Origin: Agelaius tricolor
Taxonomy: Eukaryota; Chordata; Aves; Passeriformes; Icteridae
Assembly (NCBI GenBank): GCA_023055355.1
Contig: JALJCS010000010.1
Coordinates: 26,179,001 to 26,243,000, forward strand
Length of the DNA stretch: 64,000 nt
Reading direction: 5' to 3'
The position numbers were made by a program, and so were the translations under genes. Shown here piece after piece: positions 23,091 through 37,100 of this stretch (within the stretch, counting starts at the first letter, position 1; the number at the start of each line of letters is the position of its first letter). The notes beneath the pieces are model-generated. The model had not been told where the DNA came from. It made no database searches and saw only the letters and a list, made by a program, of their open reading frames with translations.

Positions 23091-26000
23091 TCACTCCAGC
23101 TTTTGTGATACTGTTTTGTATAAAGATGTGGGGTTTTTAAACAGATACAAAATTTCCTATGTTTGTTTTTAAATCAGCCCAAACCTAAGGAAAATGGGAG
23201 GGCTGTGGTATCTGTTTCTGAATTATTTCCTGCTTTCATTGCCTGTTGCTGTTTTTCTGGCCAGCATAAGGTCCCATCTTGCACAGCTCTGGACCTGAAG
23301 CAGATGTCCTCTTTTTCTCTGCCCTCTGCCGGAGCTGAGAGTGCTCTCTGAGTGGTTCCAGCCTGGTTACCTGCTGACCCCTGTTCTGCTGTCCTGCTCC
23401 ATAAGAGTGCAAGTGTTTTCAGACTGGTTTTGTGATGAGCAGCACAAAGAGCATGATAGAAAGCTTTGCAGTTGATGTACTGTGAATTGCACAGCTCCTG
23501 TAGCCCTTTCCCTCTAAAGACTAATAAAAGGCAGAGTAAGCTGGGCTCTGCATCTCACTGTTACCAGTAATCATCGATATGGGTCTAACAGAAGTCTCTG
23601 TTTATTGTGAAATAGAAGAAATGATATTAACTTAATGAAATCTTCATAAGCTTATTTCAATATTATCTTGTTTCAGAATTGAAATAAATAAAATAAAGGT
23701 TGACGTTCTTACAAGAGTGAATTCCTTCTTTAAAGTAAATTCCTTAAAGTACTTCCAAAGAGATTTGCAAAGTATTTTCTAAGTTGTTTATCTTGTATCC
23801 AAACATTTTGTACTGTTTTGGAAGACCTGAAAATCTCTTACTGTTTTTTTCCCCACTAAGTTCTACAATAATTCTTTATTCTTAAGTATAGCTTGCTCCA
23901 TTTAATTATATTTTAATTGTATTCCAATAAATAATTGAAGTTACTGATTGCCACATACAGAGAAACTGGGATTTCAACTTGTCATTGTGTTCTTAAGCAT
24001 TGTATTCAACACTCAACATCTGCTTAATTTTAGGCTATAAATCTGCAATTGAAAACAGTTAATATGAATGAATCCCCCATTTATTATGTCTGAATTATTT
24101 CCAAGGCAATTGTTCTATTTTACAGTGTAGGAGAAGGAGTTTAATTTTCTATTACTGCCAATCTCATGCTGAGATTTCAAAGTCATGTTGGGTTCTTTCT
24201 GGTTCATCTAACATCTCCAACACAAATTCAATGAGTTAATAATTTGAAGACTGAGGATTGCAGAGGGTAGCCCTACAGGCCAAGTTTAGCATAGAAGGGA
24301 AATGCACAGGTCTGGAAGAGAATTTGCCTTTGCTGGCACTGGCTGTTTCCTTGGCTGTTTTCCAGCCAAGTGGGAGCTCACTTGTACCTTCTTCAGTGGA
24401 GTCAGTGGCTAAGGCTTGTGGAGGGCACATGTCCAATGGAATAAAAGGCCACTGTTTTACTTTGTGCTCCACCCAGACAGTAAGGTAAGCATCTCTACCC
24501 AGTTCAGGTCCAATGCCTTTTGGTTTTACCGGTCTGGCCTTTTTTGGTTCAGCCCTGCCCTCTCAGGCAGTGCATTCAGGCTGCAAGCTCAGAGCAGCCA
24601 GAAGGATGGCAGGATGGATTCCTCCTCACAGCCCCCATCTTCCCATGTTCTCTGTCCTGAAAATAGCCAAAAGGTGCTGCTGCCCAGCCACAGCTCTGCA
24701 GTCCTACCACACCTGGCTTCTCTCTTTCTTACTGGGAGAAGAGCCAGTGGAGGGCTGTTAAAACCCTCTGAGCAAAGTCAGAGCTGCCTCTGGCAGTGCT
24801 TCCTGTGAGGCCCAGGAGGGCTGACCTGGAGGCAGCTGCCTCCTATGTGGGTGGTGATTCCATGCAGTGGCATCACCTGAATCCTCTCAAGGCTTGGTGG
24901 CCTTTGCCAAGGATCTGAGCTTAGCTAAGGCCCTGAGAAAACCTCAGCTGTATTCTCAGGGGAGCCTCAGGCGCTACTCAGCTCCCCTGCAGGGGCTGTG
25001 GGATGCTGATTCTGGCTCTCTCACTCAAGATGGGTGCCTATCCTGTGCAGCCACTCCCTGTGTTGCTGTATTTCTGTTAGCAATGTTGTGCATAGTACCT
25101 CACTGCATTTCCAGCAGAGGATTCTGCCTGGGAACGATTCTGCTTGGATTTCTCCAAATCTGGATCAAACAGCAAAACAACCCCTGTCACCATGCATGCC
25201 ACCACTGCTGGTTGTCCACCATGGCCTAGTGCCACCCAGTGGTGCTGGCAGGGTCTGGGGCCTGATCCCATCCCCTGAGTTGTCTCATGTAGAGTGTGCT
25301 GCACACTCTGCTTTTGAGCTCTGTCCAGGTCCTCAGTCTGGGGATTAGATCAGCATTGTTCCTCCTCCTAAATGGCTTTTGCATGTTGGTTGTACCGGCA
25401 TCTGCTGCCTGGAAGAAGGAGCTGAGGTGATGGAGAAAAGGCAGAAACTTGTAAACTAGGATATATCCTGCACCCATTCACTGGTGAGGGAGCTGGCGGG
25501 CACCACAGCCTGCTGTAAATTTTATGCAGAGCATCATTTTCTCCATCCTCTTCCTCAGTGGCTCTCTGAGAAGTGTTTTGTGAGTCTCTGCAGCACACCT
25601 CCCCATGCTGCTGTCCCTGGCCTTGGCCACGCTAGTGCTGGTGTAAAGCTCTTGCATGTTCCTCATGGGCCTTTTAACCGTCAGACCTGTGGCTCCACAA
25701 TGCTCCAAGAGGTCCAGGCAGCAGTGACTAGCAGAATTCCTTGGAGAAGGCAGGCATGTGCTAATGTGAGCAGTAATTCAGAGAAGCTAAAATTAGCAGA
25801 CACAGAGGTTTTGTGGGAGCGTCTCGCTGGCAGCAGAGCTGGCACAGGCTGTGCTCAGCTCCCTCCTGAAGCTGTTAGCAGCCGTCAGTGGAATATGCAG
25901 CAGCTCAGCCAATCCTGAATTTTCTTTTAGGTGATCTCTTTCTTACAGTTTTTGCAGAGACTGTAAAATAGTTTTTGTCTCATTCTATTATGGGTGCTTG

Positions 26001-28344
26001 TGTTCCTCATCAGTAACTCCAGTATGTGCTATATCCTTTTCACTATTAGAAATTATTACAATTTGGAAGTAGCTTATGCCATCTCTTCATGGATGTCATT
26101 AGAAGCAGGAAAACAACTGCTGTGCTTTGCAGTCTGCTTTGTAATGGGCATATTGTCCAAGGTATCTCAATGTCAGTGGAAAGCTCTTCTAGACTCCCAT
26201 GGAGGATGGATGAGACCTTTACCGTGTGCCAATATGAAGCAAGTAATGGGAGACACAGGAGTGGAGTTGTCTCAGCCTAGACAGGCTGATCCTTATCCTC
26301 ACTGGATGCATGGAGATGTTGGGGAGGCTGCTTCAAAGTTTGGGTTCCCCAGTGCACAGCTGGGGTACGACTGAGGATATGTTTTCAGGAATATAATTTT
26401 AGCCATATCTCCAAATGAATAATAAAAAGCTGTTCTATCATGCTGTCAGTCACTGTTAAACCAAATCTGTCAGAGAAAATGCTCAAGAATATTACATTTC
26501 TACAAATTTAATGAGAATAGACAGCTGCATCAAGGAAAGAGACCTAATTAGTGCCCACAGAGAGGAGAAGGTGGTCTGAACTCAGCCCTTCTCAGAGACT
26601 GGAGGTGTGCAGGTATCCCTAGATCATGTAAGAGGCACATTTGTTATTAACCATTAGAGAATCAATGTGCAAACCACTACCAAGGGTTTGGCAGTTCCCA
26701 TGCTCATAAAAGCCCATGCTAGTTTATGGTATGAGAAAATTTGATCATATTGAAATAGAACAATGACCAGTTCATGGTAACATGTGGGATTGAGCAGGCT
26801 GATGTTCTTATAGTGTGGAAAGTATGGCTTGAGACTGGCAAGATTTGTCTCAGAGGTTGGGATGCTCAGTTCCTGCTGTTTGCAAAGGGGATTGGTATCC
26901 AAGTTGGGTAGACAGTTGTAAATCTCATCAATGGTTTCTTCTCATTTTCCACAAGGTGTTCCTAACCAAGTCTGTGGTGTTTTATGCCTTCCTTGTGGAT
27001 CCTGGCACTGCTTCAGAGTTCCCTGTGGATCCTGCAGCACTGTGTGCAGCAAAACATAATTGTAACTCTATGGTGTGTGACTCCTGGGCTACTTAGATTA
27101 AGATAAGAAAAAAAAAAAGAGAAAAAGAAATTCTTTAATGCAAAGTAAAAGCAGATATAAGAGAAATAATTCTAGACTCTCTCCTTTACCCCTAAGAAAA
27201 GGCAGCAAAGTGTAATTCAGACATGCTTTTGGCTTGGCAAACGTCTGGTCAGCAACGTGTGCCACAGTGTATTTTTCTGCTATTAACAGCGGAGGATTGG
27301 TTTCCCTAACTGTGTACACAGGGCTTTATTTTATGTCTAACTTTAAAGAGAAACCTTAGTCTCTAGAGAATTTTCCAGTGATGTAATATTTTAGAAAGAT
27401 TCTTTGTGGTACTTCACCAACAAGGCAAAGCACCAAAACAGCTTTCCCTTGTCCTGCAACTGTTTTCAGGGAAATCTTCCACCTCTTAAACATGCCCACA
27501 CTACTGTGCAAACATGAGAAAGTAGGAACCTGCTGTAAGCTTGATGCTGTATTTACAAGGGACATCTTTGATGAATGGTCCTTTTGGTTAAAGTTAGTGA
27601 ATAGAAATTGTAATAGAGCATGGGCTTTGTAGAATAATTGCATCTCTCTCCAAAAATCATAGCAGCAGTTCATCTCCAGCCAGATCAGTCTGCTTTCAAA
27701 TGCCTTTCCTATCCTTTTCCCCTGTTTCACATGGGATTGCAAGAAGAATTGACAGTCTCTAATATTAATGCTGTATTATTAAAAAACTTTCACTTGAAGG
27801 ATAAGTTAAACTTTATATTTTGTTTATTTATTTGAGGGTATGACAAACCAGATGCTTGTGCTATGGATGTTGTCATTGAGGATTGAATAAATACTACTTT
27901 TTGAAGTTTTGTTTGAAAGAATTAGTAATTAAAAGTTATTTTTGCTTGGTAAACCATATTAAACAGATATTAAACCGTATTAACTGGTATTTTACATCTT
28001 GAAGATAGAAAACCCTAAGTGGTTTTATTATAGATATGCTGCATGAGGCAGAAGTACACATCCCTTTAACACTGTGCATTGATTAGACCCCTAATTTCTG
28101 GGAAGCAGGGTCTTAAAGCTGCCTTTCCCAATCCTGAATTGGGAGCATTCTGTAGGAAATTGGCCATGTACTGTGTTGCTGCCTGACCTTAGAGAATGCA
28201 CTTGGAAAACCTGTCTCATTATGAAATGTACCATTTCACCATGCAGTAATTCAAGGGAGTGGAAGGAGAGTTTAAGGGAGAACAGTAATTGCAAAAGTAT
28301 CTGATTAACTAATGGGTGATCTTGCACATAGGAAGCATGGATTG

Positions 28345-28758
28345 TTAATAAACTGTTAGTCTAAGAATGATTCAAGTAGGCAATATGTTCCTTTTTCCTT
28401 AAGATCTCTTTTTTTCTTTTGTTCTAAAGACAGAACTAAACTCTTACAACACTGATTAATGACATCCAATTTTGTGGTTATGTCCCCTTATTTCTCCATT
28501 CATCTCTTTCTACAACATTTGTAATTTAGTTCAGAAACTGCATCTGGAGAAGCAAACATTTCTGGGATCACAGATTAGTTAAGATTTTGCTCCCCACTGG
28601 AGATTTGTGGGTAGGAGCTGCAATTCCATTCCAAAATCTAATTAAAAATCAGGTACATAGGAAAGTAGTGAAAAATCTTACCCATAAGAAGAATGTCTGG
28701 GAGCTCTGCTTTTTAATGAACTGTTAGGCTAGGAATCGAATACACAAGCAGTATGTGC
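28345..28758. repeat. Pair of diverged similar segments (period about 368 bp)
   Basis: Bases 28345-28390 and 28713-28758 align without gaps at 32 of 46 positions, and the first 24 bases align at 21 of 24. Short stretches just upstream of each copy also resemble each other with gaps. This could be an old tandem duplication or two copies of an unrecognised ancient repeat. I cannot define its ends. Confidence 0.35.
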
Positions 28759-31700
28759 AGGGTTTTTAGGGTTTTGTTCTTCTCTCTTCACAAGGCAAAC
28801 CTCAACTGTTACATCATTCCTCACTTACCAGGCTTACTGGAAATCTCAGTTTCTCTTCACTTTCCAGAACAGCCACCCTAATGATTTTGCAGTGTCGGAT
28901 CGTAAAATGTAGGTGACATGGAAATAAGGTCAGCTAAAAGGATTTCCTGGGATTTTCATTTGGGAATGAATCCTGTAGGACACTTCACCACAGTAGTTTT
29001 AGGGACTGTTAAATTGTATCTGTGTGTATTAGCATCAGCAGCACTTACCCGATGACTTGTTGGGCACTACTAATTATAGAAAGAAGGCATAAATTTTAGT
29101 TAGGTAAAATCCACTCAATACCTTTGAGAAAGAGGCCATCTGAGAATTCACCTGCTCTAACTTAGACACTAGCTTTAGAAATGTTCATCTTAGCAGATAA
29201 GATGCTAGTTGTCCTCATTATATATTTTTATATTCCCGGGGGCACTTAGGAAATTAAACCAGAAATGTTTGAATAATGTACAGAACTTTGAGCAACATAA
29301 ATCAAATGAAGGTATTGGATACAATACCAATGCAAGTCTGTCTTGATCTCCCTTTCTGGGCTTTTGAAATTGGTGACAAGATAGTATTTCCAGAAGCTGA
29401 AGTCCATTTTGTCAATACTGTGTTCACATTGCTCTTTTAGAGGCAACTGACTTTGAATTGTTTTTCACATCACATAGGTTCAAATATTGGTCAAGTTCTA
29501 AAAGCTAATGATAAACTATTTTAGGTAGATAGGGCAGAGAGAAGATCAAAGAAATCATTATCACCAGATGATGTAACAGGATTTTTGGGGTGGATTTTAA
29601 GGTATTTGGAAGGAAATTAATATATGAGGTAATTTTATGAGTTAGTCTCAATTGATTTATCGAACCATTAGTTCTTCCTACCTTTGATGTGTGGCTCCTG
29701 TGAAAATTACAGGATCCCCTGTTGGTTCTTCCAGGCTACAGCTGACTTCAACAGAATCTGAATGAACTTGAAATATATGTCTGCTCTGCAAACACAATCA
29801 GGCAACAAATGAATCTCAAGACAACAGACTAGAGAGGATTTCTAAGCAGCCATTACCAAGCTCTCAGACTTTTCCATAAGCCTCGTACATCTTAAGACAG
29901 AATAAAGATTTTTATTCCTGTGTAAGTTGCCAGGGGCATAAGAAGGAAATCATCAAGGTGGAAACATGCATTCACCATGTCAGCTCTTAGTCCCAAATGA
30001 AAGGAGGATATCAATACTTTTTCAGGCTAACACATTAATTTACTACAATAGATTGGAAACTGATGCAAGAGGTCAACCAAAGCAGTAAAAGGCCTGCCTG
30101 GCCTGCAGGCTTCTACTTACTGTGTCCTTTTGCTAATTCTTGTTTAAGTCCTGTGATCTTCCTACAGAAAAGCAGTCAAGTGTGATCATGTGTCCATCCA
30201 TATCCAGCAAGTGCAAACATGTGCTTCATGCACCATCTTAATTGCTTAATCAAGCTCCTTCTATTGTGAGGCACAACCATACAGAAACCAGATGGAAGAT
30301 ATTTTTATCAGGCAGGCCATAGGACTAAAGAAACATGGTCACTGAACATTGCTGTCCTTAAAAACCCCGGGGCTGGGATACCACTGCATCCATGCATCCT
30401 CCCCACAATGTGATAATTCAGGCAGCAGCCACTGTCATAAACCCAGACTCAATCTTACCTCCCCTTTCAGATACCAACAACCTGGGCTTGATTAAGGGAC
30501 ATAAGCACACATTGACAATTATTTTAGGGGAGTTTATATAAAAGAAGGTTGAGACAGTTATTTTACATTTGGAATTTTGGTTAGTTTTGGTTTTTTTTTT
30601 TTGGATTCATTAGTTTTGTGGATGATTTTAGCAGTTTGCATAGCATAACTCCCATAAGAGACTAGTGCAGTATTCTTTTTGTTTTCAAGTGGTAGGAAAA
30701 AGTCTGAGTGTATTTGAGCTGTTTTCTCTGCTGTTTGTCAAGCCTGTTATAGCAACAGAGGTTTTAACTTGTTCTCCTTATTTTTATGTTATAAAGCACT
30801 TAAAATTATGCATTAAGCTAATGCTCTGGTAGGTTCTACATCAAATCACCAGTAATTGTGCTTTTGCAGTCTTTTCCACTAGAGGAAAAGGCTTCGAGTA
30901 CTAGTTTGATTATGCTGTGATCACTGCTTTTACTCCACACAATACAAGAGGAGCAAAATCCTTGATTATAATTGCAGGCATGTTTATTTAGCCAGGCACT
31001 TGCCCAGTCCTAATTGACAACCTGAATTGTACAGCATGGTCATCAAAATGGGCAAGAGCTTTTGTGAATAACTCATGGCTTTGACAAACATTGTATCTGC
31101 AGGTTTGGTGGCAAAATTGGTGGCAGCAGTGAAATATTTAAGAATTCTGGTATTTCAGCTGCCAGAACTGGGTTTTCAGTTAGCATCCCAATAAGATGGA
31201 GAATGCAAGTTCATGTTCTAGTCTCATGGTTTCTTCCACTGGCTGCAGACTCAACAAGACAAATGTACATTAGTCTATATTGTCAGGGCTATCTTTGCAA
31301 GCAGATGGGCTAGAAATCTAATTAAAAAACCCAGAAGCTTTGATTCTGGCAAAAAAATAGAAAAGTCTCTAGGACAACTCTAAATCCTCTGAATTAAATG
31401 GATGTTCTATGTCAATGCCATTCTATTGTCACACTTATAAATAAAATATGAAGGGGTCTACTTTCACATAGACCCATAAATGGGCTCATTTGTGAGTTTA
31501 ATAAAGCATGTGTATTCAGTACAATTAGATAAGCATATGTAGAGAGCAATAAATGATTCCTATATAAAATCAGCACGTGTAACAGAGAATGTATCCCAGC
31601 CTGGATAAATAAGCACATGCTTAGATTATTAACTGATCTCTCTTAAGCTTTTTAAAATTAACTCTGAGGTGGCCACAACTATTTGTAATTTTTCTGCAAT

Positions 31701-33613
31701 TATGGATCTTCCTTGTGTCTGAAGATGTGGTAGATACAATATCTTCAATGGAAGAATGCAGTGGCTTCAACAAAGACAAGTGTGGTATCATGCACAAGAA
31801 GGGGGTGAATAACCCAACGAGGTTCACCTGACTCAGTCTCATCCCTTGGACTACAGTGCTCCAGCCAAGTGTAAAAAAAATGCATAACTTGTGAAGCTGT
31901 AATTGCAAGGAAAATAGCTACATGTATTTGTGTTATCTCAGTATCAGGGACTCACATGCCACAGGCTTTTCTTAAACTGGGGGATGTGTCCAGTGTGAGG
32001 CACTGAGGTTTGCAGAGCAGCTCTGAAATGGATTCTGTTGATCCTTGCAGTTGTTTCTGGCAGAGTGGGGAAGGGGTAGCTATGGTTGTTCAACTTGCTA
32101 CAGAAACCCACCACATTGGGCCCATTTCTGCACAGGATGTAATACTGGCATTAGTTTAACTCACAGGTAGGAAACCCATTAGTCTGGTGGAATAGATGTG
32201 GCCTAATGCGTGTTTCATGTGCCTATTCCAGGCCAAATGAGTGGCTCAGTATTAGGCCAATATCCTTAGGTGCAGTATTTCAAGAATCTGCTCTCTCTGA
32301 TTTTCATTACTGTGGGCTTGCTGACATCTACAATAAATTGTAAGTTCTCTGACTAGCAGATTCCTATCATTACTGACCTGGCATATGTTAATTTGTCAAT
32401 ATAATTTTCAGGTCTGTCAGCAGGAAAAGCACCACCTAGGGTATGTAGTTCCTGAGATGAATAGGTTGATGATCATTCACATGTGGCACTTGTAGATGGA
32501 TTTGCCAGTGAAGTTTTATTGTGCTTTTGATAGAGAAGCAATATAGCTAATAAGGAAAAGGGAGCAGGCAGTTGAAACTGGGCAATTACTTTTCAGAGCA
32601 TTTATCTGAACCTGCTTTAGCTGATAAAAGAGTTCCTCTGGTCTTTCCAGTTATTGCTGACTGATAGGCAGAGGTACTGATGGAGAACTGAAATTATTTG
32701 CAACGTGCTGAAAGTTCAGGATTGTAAGGGAAGCAACATTAAAACTGCATTGCCGTGACAGCAATGTGTGAGTTCCCATCAGTGTGGGACAGTGCCTGGC
32801 ATGATGGATGCTAAACCTGAGGAGACACACCTGAGGAGCTCAGTCTCCTGCAAAGATGAGAGAACCTGAGGCTGGAGAAATACCTCAAGTGATCTTGGGA
32901 AGACACTCAGAGAATGTTAGCTCAGAGAGTGACTCACCTGGGGTTTATTGACTCACCTCACATTTATTGCCAGGGTTTTGACTGTTGGATTAATTTTTGC
33001 TTTCCAGAAGCTTTTTAGATTCAGCTTTCTCACTCTGGGTGTAAACAGTGTCTTTTGGGTCTTCTACTACCTTTGAAATACTGAGTTATCAACCTCTTTG
33101 TGCTCAGTCAGCTCCAGTGATTTTGATCTCCCCCACATTTATGTCTCCACACGTGAAAAGGGATGATACCTCACATCCATGGCTTCATTGGCATGGCTTT
33201 GCCCCTCTTGCTAGACACAGTGAGAGAGCCTGGCCTTTCTAGGAGGCAGATTCAGAATAAATTGGATGTGAGCTAGACGTTTTGGAGCTGGGTTGGAAAT
33301 AACTCATCAGTTTCCCCTGTCTCCTGAGGACTCTGTAAAAAGGACTTTTTCCACTCTCAATGCCATGATGGTAGTTTTTTGAAAGAATGAGTAAAGTCTG
33401 CTGTTTGAATGAATACACAAAAATTGATTTTACAAGTGTATCTTAAAGCATAGATTGATTTTGTAGCTTCAGAGCAAGTCCTTCTGGATGTAATACAACA
33501 GGCAGTGTTCACCCAGCCTGGCACGGCAGGAAGCATCTATCTGATAAGTGAACTATTTTAGGTAAATCATTGTGCCTACAAAAACCGGCTTTGTTTGTGT
33601 ATGGGTGGAGCTC

Positions 33614-33636
33614 AAAAAGAAAAAAAAAAAAAAAAA
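33614..33636. repeat. A-rich tract
   Basis: An AAAAAG stretch followed by 17 consecutive A (33620-33636) occurs here. No SINE or processed gene copy is recognisable immediately upstream, so I treat it as a simple homopolymer rather than a retroposon tail. Confidence 0.85.
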
Positions 33637-34121
33637 GAGTACCACTCATTTATTAGTTATGGTCAGTCCTCAGTGTCCAACCCAGGGAAAAAAAAGAAGC
33701 ATCAGCTTTTTAACTGTGCAATTCTAAAGAGAATTGAAATTCTTGTAGAGTATCTAAGCACACCCATGGACCATGGACCCATGTTTCTGGGTTTCAACCA
33801 TGCCTCCTGACAGATGCACTGGAATCCAGTGTTTCCCCTTATGTCTGTGGATTCTGGAAAAAAATCCTGTATGTCTTAAGGAGTAGTTATGCCATTTTTG
33901 CTTAGAAGACATAAAGTGCAAAGCAAATCTCATGCTAATTACAAATGCTCATGCTCATGCAAATCTCATGCTGCAAAACTCTGCACTGCAAATGGGCAGA
34001 AGCTAAGACAGTTGTGGAAGAATCTGCTATTTTGAAGTGCAAGTTTTTAAGTGAGGAAAAACCTAAAATATTTAGAAATTTCCTACAAACATACCTCTAA
34101 AATGTTATGTCAGTCAAAATA

Positions 34122-34160
34122 TTTTGATAAAATTCAAAGTTTTTTGATAAAATTCAAAGT
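34122..34160. repeat. 19-bp direct duplication, period 20
   Basis: TTTTGATAAAATTCAAAGT occurs at 34122-34140 and identically at 34142-34160. It is a simple local duplication inside the intron. Confidence 0.9.
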
Positions 34161-37100
34161 AGACTGATCAAAAAAAGGGAAAGATGACAAAGAAATCATC
34201 TTAAAAGGTAAACCAGAATATTTTGCTCTTATAAAAGCCTTTTTTCAGTTTTAAATTCAGTAATACTTTCATGAGAACCTGCACTCGTCATGAAATGTCT
34301 TACTTTGAATTGACGTGTAGCATCTCATCTTCTCTCCGTAGCTCCTTATTTTAATTACAGTTCCTCAGTAAATGGGTGTGCATTGCTCTTCTTCACTGCC
34401 AGGAGCAGGGTATGGGAACTGACGAGTGCTTACTGCAGGAGATGTCAGTTCTATGTAGAAAAAGTGATTTTACCATCTTTGAAGAAGTTTTTTTCCTCTT
34501 GTCACCTCTGAGCTCAGTCAAGCTCTGGATCAAACGTGCAAGTCGCAGAGTAGTCAAACCTGCCTGCATCAGGAAGGAATTTGGCACGGTGTCTGCCTGT
34601 GGACATTATTGGATTTTACCAGGTGCTGCTGTTGACTGTCTAGACCTACATTAATCATTCTTTGCATGAGCTGAACATGTTTGCAGGCTTCTCTGTGCTG
34701 TAAAGGTCTTTCCCCTGTGGGTTTCTCTGCCTCCCACAACGTGTTTCAAGGAAATGTATGTATTTGCAATCTGGAGGCTTTCCACTCTGAGGTGACTGTT
34801 TTATGGCACTGACTGGAATTCCTGGAGCTGTTCACCCTGCACCATTCACTCACTTGTTAAGTCACTGATGTTGAAAACTGATAAATTAGGATGCCGTGTC
34901 TGAGAGCCCGAGCACTCGTTGCCCAGATGAAGTATCCCTTTCCTCACGTGAAAATCTGGCAGTGCTGACCATAGACTAAACTTGCCCGTGACAACATGTG
35001 AAACAACCTTCATGGTCTCCTTGCTTGAACTGTGAAAAAAACTCATAGTACAGGCAGAAAGATCCATTTATTTTCTGAATCTTAGGAGTTTTTATATATA
35101 TTTCTTATACATCTATTTCTCCTCTGGAATCCAACGGATTTTAATCTTCAAACTTGCTTCCAATAGCCTCTGCTCATCCAAACCTTTTCAAGAATGGTGT
35201 GTTTCTATTTCAACACAACCCTAATATTTATTTTTTCTAGCAAATTTCAATAACATATAATTTTCATTTGGTAAAGCATTTTTGTTTTGTTTCTGCTAAA
35301 TCATCTCAAATGCAAGACTTTAAATGCTCAAGAGAGAGTTGAATGGTACTTACTGTTCAAATATTTCTTTGTTGTAGTAACAAATTTTTAAATGTAGCCC
35401 TGCTTTACCAAAAAAACAAAGCCCTGATTAATTTCATATTTATCTCAGCAGCTGTTTCAAGGAAGACCTGCCAGATATTGATCCAAATATAGTAGATGTG
35501 CAGCAACAAAAGGGGAAGAGGGTAAATGGGTTTAGATGAAGGCATCATTTACCAGCAGAAACTTAACAGGAATGTGAAAAATTATAGCATTTGCCCTCCA
35601 GATTTGGCTTTAACAGCTGCAATCATTTTTTGGACACAGCTGTGTTTTATATCTTTGCTATTTGAATGAAGACAGGAAGCTTCTCAAATAGTGTTTATTT
35701 GCTCAATTAAATAGGAGGCCAAATGCCTGCAGAGCTTTGGGTCCCAGTTCTGGTCTGGGTTGTAACAATGTAGATCAGGATTTTTACCTGGGTAGAAGAG
35801 AGCTCAACACAGCCCTGCTGAACCCTGACAGAGATGCCAGTGGGACCTGCACCTCTCAGAATGACCCCCCAGGCCCTCATGGAACCATGGTTACATATTG
35901 GAAAAAGCTTTTCTTACACCTAGCTGATGTCTGTTCTTCCTACCTTACATCATTTTACAACAGAATTGCTTGGAGCTCAGAGCCATTTTTCTTAGATGTA
36001 AAAATTGAATATCAAAATGAGTTACTTGCTTGAGAATATCAGGAGGACCCATCTGGCACCAGTTAGCTCCTGCTGCAGTTTATGGGATTTTTCTGCCTTT
36101 CTGTTCCCTTCCTGTTGTCTTGGGGCCAGAGGCAGGGGTTGAACGTGGATGTTGTGCAGCCCACACATCTGCATTCTTGTGCCATTCACAGACACACCTC
36201 ATGTCCCTCAAGAGCAGTGGCTGGAAACCAGAGACAGGAGGTTTGTCTTTGCCTGGACCTCACTGGCTCCAAGTCTTTTTACAACATGTCACTGAAATTT
36301 CTCTAGATCACTGCTTTATGTCCAGCTCCAGCCACTGTGAAACTGGCTTTGATTTTTTTCTCTCTCTCTTTTTAAAAAAGAAAAGTGACAATGAGCAATT
36401 CCTTTCCAGTGCTGAAAGAGAATAAACAAATTTAGGTCACAGAAAGGGAGAAAGGATTAATTGGAAGTGGAGTCTGGGTGGCTGTTTCTTCTCTAATTGC
36501 AAAAAAACATTGTGAAACCAAGTTCAAAAATGTAAGAAGGAAAATCTAGGATGATGATTGTCCTCCTACAGTCCTTTAGGTAGCTGAAGTTCTCTGGTGG
36601 GAGCTTGCTGTGAATTGCATCCAGAGTGATGGTGCTCTTGGGTTGTGCATCACTAAGTTCCTCCCCTGGTGTCTGATATAGCAGCACAGAAGGGAGATGT
36701 GAGGATTAGGAGTCACGAGTGTCCCAGGATCTTTGAAAAGATAATCTGTCTCATGCTGCTGAGCAGCCACTGTCACTGGGGATGTGGGTGACAGCTCAGA
36801 ATGACAGCACAGGAGCACATTTCTTAATTGGGATAATAAGCAAGGTACCATTTGCTGAGAAGTATTAAATAGAGCAAAGGATTTTAATAAATAATGCTAG
36901 TTCAGGAGTGCTTGGCAAACAGGTCTACTAAAAATTGCTTTATCCGGTCCTTTAAATGTACTGAAAAGTAAATTATGAATACAGGTACTGACTGTTTCTA
37001 TTGACAAGGTGAAGTTCAGGCTCAACATGGTGATGTGAAACCAAAGAATGAAAGTCTGTAAGTGATGCTGATTATAAGCCTCTCTGTCTGGTTTTATTTC

